Of a stretch of 64,000 nucleotides of DNA, positions 1 through 7,901 are shown piece by piece. Source of the DNA: Lachnospiraceae bacterium oral taxon 096 (GTDB lineage: Bacteria; Bacillota; Clostridia; Lachnospirales; Lachnospiraceae); assembly GCA_018141845.1 (NCBI GenBank), contig CP073340.1:98501-162500 (forward strand). Reading direction: 5' to 3'. The position numbers and the translations under genes are program-made. Positions within the stretch are counted from its first letter, which is position 1, and each line of letters opens with the position of its first letter. The notes beneath the pieces are model-generated. The model was given only the letters and a program-made list of their open reading frames with translations. It ran no database searches and had not been told where the DNA came from.

Positions 1-1065
1 AAGCGAAAGGATATCATTATTTCTGCAAAAAGATATGGTATAGACGCTTTGGGAGCTATGGCACAGGGACTGTTTTGTTCACTTTTAATAGGTACTATTA
101 TCAATACTGTCGGAAAGCAGTTTAATATCGGTTTTCTTACAAGCACTGTAGCCACCATTGCAGGAGTTGACTATACTGTAGGTTCTCTTGCAAGTGCCAT
201 GAGCGGACCTGCAATGGCTGTGGCAATAGGCTATGCACTTGCCACTCCGCCGCTTGTACTGTTTTCACTGATTACGGTGGGTTTTGCATCCAATGCACTT
301 GGAGGTGCAGGAGGACCGCTTGCCGTACTTTTTGTAGCAATAATAGCTTCTGAAGCAGGTAAGATGGTGTCAAAAGAAACCAAAATAGATATACTGGTCA
401 CTCCGCTTGTCACTATCTCGGTCGGAATACTTTTATCCGTACTGCTTGCACCTACTCTCGGAAAGGCTGCTATGAAGCTCGGTACTGTTATCATGTGGGC
501 TACAAGCCTCCAACCTTTCCTTATGGGAATTCTTGTCTCACTTCTTGTAGGTGTGGCGCTTACACTTCCTATTTCATCTGCTGCCATTTGTGCCGCACTC
601 GGACTTACAGGACTTGCAGGCGGTGCCGCACTGGCAGGTTGCTGTGCCCAGATGGTAGGCTTTGCAGTTATCTCATTCCCTGAAAACAAGTGGGGAGGAC
701 TTATCTCACAAGGTATCGGTACATCCATGCTTCAGATGGGCAATATTGTAAAGAATCCGAGAGTTTGGATAGCTCCATGTATTACATCCATGATTACTGG
801 ACCTATTGCAACCTGTATATTCAAGTTGCAAATGAATGGTGCCGCAGTATCATCCGGTATGGGTACCTGCGGTCTTGTAGGCCAAATCGGAGTGTATACA
901 GGTTGGGTGAATGATGTAACAAGCGGTGCCAAATCCGCCATCACTTCATTTGATTGGTTTGGACTTATAATGATATCCTTTATTCTACCTGCCGTAATGA
1001 CACCTGTTATCCATATGTTCATAAGAAAAGCGGGACTTGTAAAGGACGGAGATTTAAAACTTTAA
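1..1065 (+). CDS. PTS transporter subunit IIC-type membrane protein, 5' end cut by window
   Basis: The reading frame is open from base 1, so the first ATG at 49 is internal and the true start lies upstream. The 355 visible residues are almost entirely hydrophobic and Gly/Ala-rich, with about eight to ten membrane segments. The pattern of paired GG and GAGGP turns (for example GGAGGPLAVLF) matches the small PTS-EIIC family (Pfam PTS_EIIC_2), a stand-alone permease-like group. No IIA or IIB domain or gene is visible nearby, so sugar specificity cannot be inferred. The C-terminus (GDLKL) is complete. The downstream sequence has AAAAAAGGCGGCTT, which looks like the left half of a terminator broken off where the IS3 remnant begins at 1090. 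Alternative: another polytopic transporter of similar composition. Confidence 0.7.
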   Translation, partial: KRKDIIISAKRYGIDALGAMAQGLFCSLLIGTIINTVGKQFNIGFLTSTVATIAGVDYTVGSLASAMSGPAMAVAIGYALATPPLVLFSLITVGFASNALGGAGGPLAVLFVAIIASEAGKMVSKETKIDILVTPLVTISVGILLSVLLAPTLGKAAMKLGTVIMWATSLQPFLMGILVSLLVGVALTLPISSAAICAALGLTGLAGGAALAGCCAQMVGFAVISFPENKWGGLISQGIGTSMLQMGNIVKNPRVWIAPCITSMITGPIATCIFKLQMNGAAVSSGMGTCGLVGQIGVYTGWVNDVTSGAKSAITSFDWFGLIMISFILPAVMTPVIHMFIRKAGLVKDGDLKL

Positions 1066-1089
1066 ACAAAAAAGGCGGCTTAATGATTA

Positions 1090-1378
1090 TGATATGTACC
1101 CAGAATCCTGGACACATGTTATGAACTAAGCGGAACACATGGATGTTATCCTGTACTTTACAGGTGGCATCCATTTTGTTTTCCGTTGTATTCTTTCATT
1201 GTTGTAATAATTTATGTATTCATCTAGTGCTTTTGAGAAACTCTCAAATGATTCATATTCTTTTTCGTAGCCGTAGTACATTTCATTCTTTAGACGTCCA
1301 AAGAATGTTTCTATAATGCAATTGTCTATGCAATTGCCACGCCTAGACATTGATTGGATAATTCCTCTGTTTTTTAGT
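1090..1378 (-). repeat. Left arm of 289-bp inverted repeat (IS 3' end)
   Basis: Reverse complement of 1702-1990 with only about two visible mismatches (ACACATG versus ACATATG, and GCGGAAC versus GCGAAAC). On the minus strand it encodes the last ~84 residues of the IS transposase; an apparent start further right (MIFLL) only arises at the junction. Confidence 0.9.
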
Positions 1379-1395
1379 AAGAGAAATATCATTCA

Positions 1396-1954
1396 TTCAA
1401 GGGCGAAGTAGGCAAAGTAGCACCAAACATAATAGATAGGGACTTTACAGCGACAGCACCACTTCAGAAGTGGACAACTGATGTATCTCAGTTTAACTTT
1501 TCATGGGGAAAGTGTTATCTTATCTCCGATAATTGACATGTACACAAATGAAGTTATTTCATATGATTTATCGATGAGTCCAAACCTAAATCAAATCAAG
1601 AGAATGTTAGAGACGGCGTTTAAAAAGTTCAAATCACTTACAGGATTAATATTTCATTCAGATCAAGGATGGCAATATCAACATAACTATTATCGTCAAG
1701 AACTAAAAAACAGAGGAATTATCCAATCAATGTCTAGGCGTGGCAATTGCATAGACAATTGCATTATAGAAACATTCTTTGGACGTCTAAAGAATGAAAT
1801 GTACTACGGCTACGAAAAAGAATATGAATCATTTGAGAGTTTCTCAAAAGCACTAGATGAATACATAAATTATTACAACAATGAAAGAATACAACGGAAA
1901 ACAAAATGGATGCCACCTGTAAAGTACAGGATAACATCCATGTGTTTCGCTTAG
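1396..1954 (+). pseudogene. IS3-family transposase OrfB, truncated and frameshifted
   Basis: From 1396 frame 1 encodes FKGEVGKVAPN...LQKWTTDVSQF, the typical lead-in to the first catalytic Asp (TTD) of an IS3 integrase core. Around 1515-1525 one extra base (TATCTTATCTCC where TATCTATCTCC is expected) shifts the reading to the frame of the ATG at 1481, which carries LSPIIDMYTNEV, the second Asp in HSDQG, and the Glu in ETFFGRLKNEM. All three DDE residues are thus present but in two frames. The N-terminal third is absent because the inverted copy is joined at 1378/1379. Confidence 0.85.
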
Positions 1955-1990
1955 TTCATAACATATGTCCAGGATTCTGGGTACATATCA
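1702..1990 (+). repeat. Right arm of 289-bp inverted repeat (IS 3' end)
   Basis: Original 3' end of the transposase gene plus terminal repeat. It is separated from its inverted copy by 323 bp, so the two arms could pair into a very long hairpin. Confidence 0.9.
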
Positions 1991-2353
1991 ATGAACGAAT
2001 GGTCCTATTTCTTTTAGGGACTTATTTCACATCCCCTTACATAAAAATTAATTTTTCTATTATTATTATAAAAACAAAATCCTCGCATCATTTATCGAGT
2101 CCCATAAATCAGACAAACATTTTTACTATCCAAAGTGCAGTCACAATTCAAAGTATTTTTATTATTGCAACAGGCACTCTGTTTCCATAATGTGCTTCTT
2201 TGTTTTAACTCACAATATCATAAACAACAGTTCACATTCTTTACATTGACAACTAGCTCTTAACTGGTTACTATAATTTTAACCACTCCCCCAGGCCTCT
2301 GTACTCTGTACATGCACACTTGGGGGCGTTTTGTTCTGGAGAATAAATCACTT
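1991..2353. other. Gene-free stretch, about 360 bp
   Basis: I see no supportable gene. A hairpin CCCCCAG...CTTGGGGG followed by CGTTTTG lies at 2288-2331 and could be a weak terminator for plus-strand transcription. The rest is AT-rich with no clear promoter. Confidence 0.5.
2288..2331 (+). terminator. Possible weak rho-independent terminator
   Basis: A stem of about seven GC-rich pairs with a one-base bulge and a long loop is followed by a short T run. It is also just downstream of the minus-strand operon ending at 2354, but on that strand no T tract follows the stem. Confidence 0.35.
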
Positions 2354-2707
2354 CTAAGAAATTCCTACGGATTCCTTCCATTTTTTCTTCAGGGCATACA
2401 CTCGACAATTCTTCTCATCATACTCCACTGTAACATCTTCATCAGAGGCTTTTACAATATTCATTTTTGATGTATCAAACTTTTTATCACTTCTTACTAC
2501 ATTAGCCACTGATGCATAGATATCATCTACAAATTCCAAAGACAAAATCCCATTTTCAGCTAAATCATTGCTCTGACAAATTTTGCCATTATAAGTTGCA
2601 TAAAAAATCACTTCATAACTAGAATCTGTAACAAGAGCCAACAGTTCAATATTTTGAAGACCTTTGGCTTCTATTCTCAATACCTCTTCATGGATTTGCT
2701 TATTCAT
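2354..2707 (-). CDS. Small protein at immunity-gene position
   Basis: 117 aa, no signal peptide or membrane segment. The first ~95 residues alternate short beta-like stretches (ELLALVTDSSYEVIFYATY, ILSLEFVDDIYASV), and the protein is acidic (ASDEDVTVEYDEKN) with a basic end (ALKKKWKESV). I do not recognise the family. It starts 15 bp after the nuclease gene with an AGAGGGAG ribosome site, and is the last gene of the operon. A small acidic protein directly after a toxin-like nuclease is the usual arrangement of an immunity protein, so the inferred role is to bind and block the nuclease encoded at 2723-3613. This is inference from position only. Confidence 0.55.
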   Translation of the reverse strand: MNKQIHEEVLRIEAKGLQNIELLALVTDSSYEVIFYATYNGKICQSNDLAENGILSLEFVDDIYASVANVVRSDKKFDTSKMNIVKASDEDVTVEYDEKNCRVYALKKKWKESVGIS

Positions 2708-2722
2708 TGCTCTCCCTCTTTT

Positions 2723-3613
2723 CTAAACATTAAATGTCTTATATGATTTTTCTCCTGCGGTTTCATTTCTAACTCCAACAGTCACAGAAACTAAATTTCC
2801 ACTGGCATCATACTTCTTCGTAACAGATGTAATAGAAATCTTATTTCCATCTGCTTCCATATCTGCAATTTCATCATTTAAGCTGTCCCGATCTTCATCA
2901 GAAATTACTCCATCCAGATCATCAAGCAATTCTTTTGAACCTTCTCTATTGTCTACCGTCAATTCTGTTTTCTTTCCATCAATAACAACGGTTCTTTCAA
3001 TTTTTGCTGGGCGAGTAGAATCTCCCTCATAAATGACTCTACCACTATCTTGTACATCCTTTCCCTGCTTTTTCGCCTCAATCATCTCATTTTCTACCTT
3101 CTTGTAATCACCACGATTGATGGTATCTCTCATCGGAACGATATTCTCGTTTCCAGCTGATCCTCCAAGAACTCGAGCAACTAAATGTCCTCCATCATCT
3201 CCATCTTGTCGATCTTCTCCGCCGGCCTCTGTTTGAGCAACTGTATCGCGCTCATTTTCTGGAGTATACTTTGGATCTCCATTCCAACTAATAAGGCGTC
3301 CCTTTTCATCCGTTTTATAGCAATTTCCATTGATTTCATACGAAGTATTTGGCAGTAAACCACCATTTTTCTTATACGGAACACCAAGATCATCTGTCTC
3401 ATAGGTATCGCCATCAATGTTATATGTAGAATTTGGGCTGAAGTCTTTTTCTTCAATTGTTGAGCAACTATATGTAACACAATCTATTTGTTTTGCAATA
3501 GGAAGGTCAAGTTCCGAAAGATCTGTGATCTTCTCCATATTTTCGGCTTCTTCTAAGAGCTCAGAATTGACATCATTGAACAACTCACCAAGTTCAAACA
3601 ATTGGATATTCAT
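2723..3613 (-). CDS. DNA/RNA non-specific nuclease, toxin-like (Endonuclease_NS_2 type)
   Basis: 296 aa. Residues 140-174 hold the hallmark of the NS_2 nuclease family: DGGHLVAR (catalytic His about 143, Arg 147), GGSAGNENIVPM, then INRGDYKKVENE with the conserved Asn and Glu. In front of it are two tandem repeats of about 25 residues (60-84 and 88-112: PN-TY-I-G--Y-TD--G----NG), often seen just before such nuclease domains. The N-terminal 50 residues are acidic and lack a signal peptide. The C-terminal 100 residues continue as a beta-rich part. The ATG follows the ATPase stop directly (TAGATG) with AAGGGAG as ribosome site, so translation is coupled to the HerA-like ATPase. Inferred role: the effector of this operon, kept in check by the next gene. 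Confidence 0.75.
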   Translation of the reverse strand: MNIQLFELGELFNDVNSELLEEAENMEKITDLSELDLPIAKQIDCVTYSCSTIEEKDFSPNSTYNIDGDTYETDDLGVPYKKNGGLLPNTSYEINGNCYKTDEKGRLISWNGDPKYTPENERDTVAQTEAGGEDRQDGDDGGHLVARVLGGSAGNENIVPMRDTINRGDYKKVENEMIEAKKQGKDVQDSGRVIYEGDSTRPAKIERTVVIDGKKTELTVDNREGSKELLDDLDGVISDEDRDSLNDEIADMEADGNKISITSVTKKYDASGNLVSVTVGVRNETAGEKSYKTFNV

Positions 3614-6600
3614 CTATATTTCTCCCTTATTTTTCAACATTGTTATCCATCCAGAATAAATTTTTCCATAGTTATCTGACTTTTTTATCTCTGCCCTCAA
3701 CACACATTGTGCCGATGCAACAAGATACTCCAAAGAAAGTCCTCTTACCTGCTTTTTAATTTCACAAATCATTTGGTCTGTCAATACATCAAATCTTGAA
3801 ACTGTGCCCATTACAGATTTTAACCAAATTTCTCCCTCTAAAATACTACTGACAATTTTAGACAGTCTTTCAAAATTTTCTTCTTTCCAAAGTGAAATTT
3901 CTTGAAAATTTGTGTATTGATCAATGATTTTCTTTATCATCAACTTACTCTTAGTAGAAATCTCAGCTGTAAATAGATCTTCCTTTATTGCATCAATGTT
4001 AATATCTACAGGATTTTTTACTCTTGTTTTCAAAAGTAATTCCAGGAGATGCCTTTTTAGTCTGTCAGTTGATTGATGCAAATTTCTCTCTGGTTTATAT
4101 TGATATTGTTGCTCTTCCCCCTTGTACTTTTGAACTTGGCATAGCACAGGCTCGACCCAATCATTTTGATAAACAACGGCCACTCCTTTAGGAAGCTTTG
4201 CAATTTCATCCAATTGACTATCTCTTAATCCAGCAGATTTTCCAGCCAGTCTCCTATCGCTCTCATCTGGAAGTCGCATAATAATTTTCGTATTTGTATT
4301 TCGGATAGCTGAACTATCTACCGCACTTGGCGATTGATCTACAATAACAAATCCTTCTCCATAAGTTCTCATTTCAGCAATCGCATTCGAAATCATTTCT
4401 ACTGACTTTCCTGCTAAACTTGGACTTTCGGAATTTTGTTCTGAAGATGTCCTCTTTAGAATATGATGTGCTTCTTCCAAAATGGTCATATGCTTTAGCG
4501 GAACATTCATAGCATCGGCTGAGGACATTCTATACTCACTTAATTGCATAATCAAAAGGCCCATAATCAATGACTTTGTCTCCAAAGATCCAATTCGGCT
4601 CAAATCAACGATGACATTGCTGTCAAATAATACCTCACCCGGAATTTCTCCAGAAGTAAAAATCTGTCCATTGAGCCCATTGGTCAATGACTTTACTCTT
4701 GTCATCAATGACCCCTTATAATTGCTCTTTACTTCTTCTGAATAGGCCGAACTATGAATGACTTCTTCCAAGCTCTCTTGAAGATCTATAAATGTAGGAT
4801 ATAACTGAACCCCATAAATATTGTTTGAAGATGATAAATCCCATCCACAATCTTCATACGACTTAAGAATTGCATCTTTTAATACTGCTGGCATAGCTGC
4901 ATACATAGGCCAACACACATTAAAAATTTCCACCAATCGATCCACATGCTCTAGTATATGAATTTTTGAAGCAAACTTAAATGGATTAATCTTAAGTAAT
5001 TCCGCAGATTCAGGATTTGTACCATAGACTTGAACATCTGTATAATGGCCAAAAACATTCTTATACTCACCTTTTGCCGGCTCAATCACCATAAACTTGA
5101 TCCCTAGATTATTTGTCTGTCGAATCAACTCATAAGTTGTATTGCTCTTTCCTGATCCTGTGGAGCCTGTCACAAATGTGTGCATCGAAAGGCTTGACTT
5201 ATCAAGTCTTACATTATTCAGGCAACTTCTACCCATATTAAATACTTTACCTAAATTAATCCCTGATTGGAAAGATTCCTGATCATATCGCACGACTTCT
5301 TTTCCAAAATCTGCATGCTCAATGACCGGCAATCCACATACAGACTTTCGAGGAAGCCCCATATGAATTGCCAATTCACTTCCACTGACCATTGCACTTG
5401 GAGTCACTTCAATATCCCCAACTGATCCAGAATACTCAAAGACAGGATGTATAAAATTTTTGACATATTGCTCAATCAGTGCCGTCTTTCTCTTTTCACA
5501 ACTTCCCCAAGAATTAATTGCTGCACTTTCTACTCCAGAGTTTTCTCCCCTCATTATTGCCTTATAAGTTGTTGCTGCAATATCTGCTGCATATTGATTC
5601 TCTGACAAAAAGTAAGCCGCACATTCATACATACCCAAAGTTTCAAACTCATCTATACGCTTTAATTGCTTATCAATTCGACTAAGCATATTTTCAATCG
5701 TCTTATTATGAGCCGTCAATGTGATTGCATTAGATAACCCCTTCGTCATGCTTGTTCCCGTAGTATTGGTACTGGTCAAGCCTTCAGATTCCGATGTGCT
5801 CTCTCCATAGGTCTTTGAATTACTAGTCGATTTCGAACTTGTCACTGTATTTGATGTAGAAGAACCAGTTGTAGAACCCATCAGTCCAAGTCCGCCTGAT
5901 ATAAGACCACCAATCCCACCCGTTATTCCTGCCGTAAATGGTGATAAGGCTGCACCTACAATTCCCGCTGTAGAAATTAAATTTTTGATCAATTTCGAAG
6001 AAGACCCTCCCTTAGATGTTGAGCTTCCTTTTGATGTTGAATATGAATTTGTTGTCGAATTTGTCTCCGACTCATTGATCGTCTTTGTTGTTGTTCTCGT
6101 TCTAGCCTCGCTCTTACTTTCACTCTTTCCAGCCGATGCATTTTGACCATAATTAACCTGGGTTGTTGCAAATGGAGATAACTGGCTATATATACTCTCA
6201 TAACATCTTCTGAGCTCTCTCAACTGAGTCTGATCTGTCGCATTTGCAATAATAATTCCTGTATATTTCTGTCCTCTCATAGAAAGAACTAATTTCTCTA
6301 AACCCTGTACGAAGTTTTGATTATGTTTAATATCCTCTTCACGACCATTTGCAACACAAGACACCGCAGCAATGCTATTTCCCTTGATTCCAGCCATAAT
6401 TTTTTTCATTTCATCCAAATCATAGTTCTTGGTCTTTATGCCTGGAAATTGACCACTCATAGCATTCTCAAGTGTATTTCGAATCGAACTGGTGGTTTTC
6501 TCATTATCTAAGGAGCGAATTCCCATATAGAAATCTGTTTTTTCCCCATCACTATCCATAATAACGAAAATCCCTGCATTGGAAGAGGCAAGTGTGTTAA

Positions 6601-6862
6601 ACACACTTGCAAATTTATATGGTGCAAACTCTTCTTTCTCATAGACCATCTCTGTAATCTTAAAAAACAAAACATTTTCTTCAAGATTGGTATCCAACAC
6701 GCTCTGGCTCAGCGGAACAATATCCAAATCTGACAAACCTGAGATATAACTTTTCAAAACGACATCCTCTACAAGCTGTAGAGCTGACTGGTATCCTGCC
6801 GCCATATTGTCGTACTTAGGTACTGGTGCATTTTCTGTTTTTGGTAATAAATCATTTGCCAT
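3614..6862 (-). CDS. HerA/DUF87-type ATPase with internal hydrophobic glycine-rich segment
   Basis: 1082 aa. The ATPase core has Walker A GSTGSGKS at about 566-573, Walker B TILEEAHH at about 793-800, and a later VDQSPSAVDSSAIRNTNTK segment typical of HerA/VirB4/FtsK-superfamily hexameric motors. The N-terminal 230 residues form a separate alpha/beta domain. Between them, residues 243-290 and 330-375 are very rich in Ser, Thr and Lys and flank a 39-residue hydrophobic Gly-rich stretch (291-329), which could be one or two membrane helices. The C-terminal 150 residues are helical. The start has AAGGAG 7 bp upstream. It is next to a toxin-like nuclease and two dynamin-like GTPases. Inferred role: a motor that moves protein or DNA, possibly exporting or loading the nuclease. 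HerA proteins are also DNA translocases in defence systems, so both readings stay open. Confidence 0.75.
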   Translation of the reverse strand: MANDLLPKTENAPVPKYDNMAAGYQSALQLVEDVVLKSYISGLSDLDIVPLSQSVLDTNLEENVLFFKITEMVYEKEEFAPYKFASVFNTLASSNAGIFVIMDSDGEKTDFYMGIRSLDNEKTTSSIRNTLENAMSGQFPGIKTKNYDLDEMKKIMAGIKGNSIAAVSCVANGREEDIKHNQNFVQGLEKLVLSMRGQKYTGIIIANATDQTQLRELRRCYESIYSQLSPFATTQVNYGQNASAGKSESKSEARTRTTTKTINESETNSTTNSYSTSKGSSTSKGGSSSKLIKNLISTAGIVGAALSPFTAGITGGIGGLISGGLGLMGSTTGSSTSNTVTSSKSTSNSKTYGESTSESEGLTSTNTTGTSMTKGLSNAITLTAHNKTIENMLSRIDKQLKRIDEFETLGMYECAAYFLSENQYAADIAATTYKAIMRGENSGVESAAINSWGSCEKRKTALIEQYVKNFIHPVFEYSGSVGDIEVTPSAMVSGSELAIHMGLPRKSVCGLPVIEHADFGKEVVRYDQESFQSGINLGKVFNMGRSCLNNVRLDKSSLSMHTFVTGSTGSGKSNTTYELIRQTNNLGIKFMVIEPAKGEYKNVFGHYTDVQVYGTNPESAELLKINPFKFASKIHILEHVDRLVEIFNVCWPMYAAMPAVLKDAILKSYEDCGWDLSSSNNIYGVQLYPTFIDLQESLEEVIHSSAYSEEVKSNYKGSLMTRVKSLTNGLNGQIFTSGEIPGEVLFDSNVIVDLSRIGSLETKSLIMGLLIMQLSEYRMSSADAMNVPLKHMTILEEAHHILKRTSSEQNSESPSLAGKSVEMISNAIAEMRTYGEGFVIVDQSPSAVDSSAIRNTNTKIIMRLPDESDRRLAGKSAGLRDSQLDEIAKLPKGVAVVYQNDWVEPVLCQVQKYKGEEQQYQYKPERNLHQSTDRLKRHLLELLLKTRVKNPVDINIDAIKEDLFTAEISTKSKLMIKKIIDQYTNFQEISLWKEENFERLSKIVSSILEGEIWLKSVMGTVSRFDVLTDQMICEIKKQVRGLSLEYLVASAQCVLRAEIKKSDNYGKIYSGWITMLKNKGEI

Positions 6863-6891
6863 ATAGCTAACTCCTTATTATGAATCCCTTA

Positions 6892-7398
6892 TTATAAATC
6901 TTTTCCAGCAAAATACAGTGCACCACCAGCAACAATGGCAACTCCACCCACAATAGGCACAGCCATTGATGTCTTTAATGCAATTCCTGCGACAATGGCA
7001 ACTGCTCCCACTCCTGCCACCGCCACACCTGTCTTTTGCATTGAAGATAATCCATCTTCCCTATCCTCTTTTGTATGCTCTGTATGTGATGTTGACTGCT
7101 GTGGCTCATACAGCTTAAAAACCATATTTTGTAATAATTCAATTCTATCCTCAGAAAAATTATTTACCACTGCGACCATTTGCTCATTGAGGTAGGTCTC
7201 ATCCCACTGATCTGCTGTTTTGAATACTTCTCCATTATGTTCATCCATAAGGGATGGCATTTGAACCTTTGTATAGTCAAGCATCTGTTGAAAATCATCT
7301 CCACTTGGATCAATCAAAAGACTATCTTTCAACATAATTCTAACGCGTACTTTATTTTGATTTTGCACTGCGTCCTTAAACTCTGATGTAAGTGCCAT
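6892..7398 (-). CDS. Small protein with C-terminal glycine-zipper membrane tail; paralogue of next gene
   Basis: 168 aa from the ATG at 7398, chosen because GAGGAG lies 6 bp upstream and because the N-terminus (MALTSEFKDAV) then lines up with the neighbour (MAISREFQNAV). A longer frame starts at 7431 but has no good ribosome site. Residues 1-100 match the gene at 7416-7886, including an almost identical RIMLKDSLLID. Residues ~118-168 are two hydrophobic runs rich in Gly and Ala (VAVAGVGAVAIVAGIAL and VGGVAIVAGGALYFAG), a likely membrane hairpin. Function unknown. In an operon with dynamin-like GTPases it may be the membrane anchor or receptor. Confidence 0.6.
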   Translation of the reverse strand: MALTSEFKDAVQNQNKVRVRIMLKDSLLIDPSGDDFQQMLDYTKVQMPSLMDEHNGEVFKTADQWDETYLNEQMVAVVNNFSEDRIELLQNMVFKLYEPQQSTSHTEHTKEDREDGLSSMQKTGVAVAGVGAVAIVAGIALKTSMAVPIVGGVAIVAGGALYFAGKDL

Positions 7399-7415
7399 AT
7401 TTGCTCCTCTTTTCA

Positions 7416-7886
7416 TTATATGTCCTCGCAAGCCTCTAGAAATTTCTCAGCAACCTCTATAAATCGGCGGGATTCCTCACAACTCCACCTCTTTTTTCTT
7501 CTAATATCCCTAATTTTTCTCTCCATCTTTTTCATCATCTTCTCCCTTTCCTCGGGAGTATCAACAAGAGATATTTCTTCTTGGGTCACTTCTCCATAGA
7601 TATTTATAATAATGTCCTTCACATATTGAATATGTTCCTCCGTAAAATCACCCACTAAACTAGTCAGCTCAGAATTCATCACCTCTACTGTCCAAGGTCC
7701 ATCAACTCTTTCAAGTGAATCTCTAGCATCCATCAATACCTTTACTCCCTGTTCCTCCGTATGCTCCAACAATTTTTTGAACATCGAAAAACTTCTATCT
7801 ATAAGCAAACTGTCCTTAAGCATTATCCTTATTCTAAGTATATTCTTCTCTTTTACTGCATTTTGAAATTCCCTTGAAATCGCCAT
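7416..7886 (-). CDS. Small soluble protein, paralogue of the membrane-tailed neighbour
   Basis: 156 aa, RBS AGGAGG 4-5 bp before the ATG. The first 100 residues are homologous to the product of 6892-7398 (shared pattern EF--AV---N--R-RIMLKDSLLID, then a helical part with -F-E--I-----I-NIY/KLY). The last 50 residues are strongly charged (EEREKMMKKMERKIRDIRRK) and predicted helical, with no membrane tail. Function unknown. The gene sits between the long dynamin-like GTPase and its tailed paralogue, with gaps of 15 and 17 bp, so all are likely co-translated partners. Confidence 0.6.
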   Translation of the reverse strand: MAISREFQNAVKEKNILRIRIMLKDSLLIDRSFSMFKKLLEHTEEQGVKVLMDARDSLERVDGPWTVEVMNSELTSLVGDFTEEHIQYVKDIIINIYGEVTQEEISLVDTPEEREKMMKKMERKIRDIRRKKRWSCEESRRFIEVAEKFLEACEDI

Positions 7887-7901
7887 TTTTCCTCCTAAAA
7901 A

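Larger units (their letters stand above)
1090..1990 (+). mobile_element. IS3-family (IS150-group) insertion sequence remnant
   Basis: The stretch carries the 3' two thirds of an IS3-type orfB on the plus strand and a second copy of the element's 3' end, inverted, on the left. Both outer edges carry TGATATGTACCCAGAATCC, the presumed terminal inverted repeat of the right end. orfA and the N-terminal part of orfB are missing. The frame is also broken (see the pseudogene entry), so the element cannot move by itself. No convincing target-site duplication is seen at the edges. Confidence 0.85.

Noticed and set aside
1126..1392. Open frame of 88 aa reading as a transposase
   Set aside because: It is the inverted copy of the IS 3' end; the first residues come from the junction. 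Recorded as a repeat instead.
1906..2190. Open frame of 94 aa after the IS remnant
   Set aside because: It begins inside the transposase gene in another frame and has no ribosome site or recognisable sequence.
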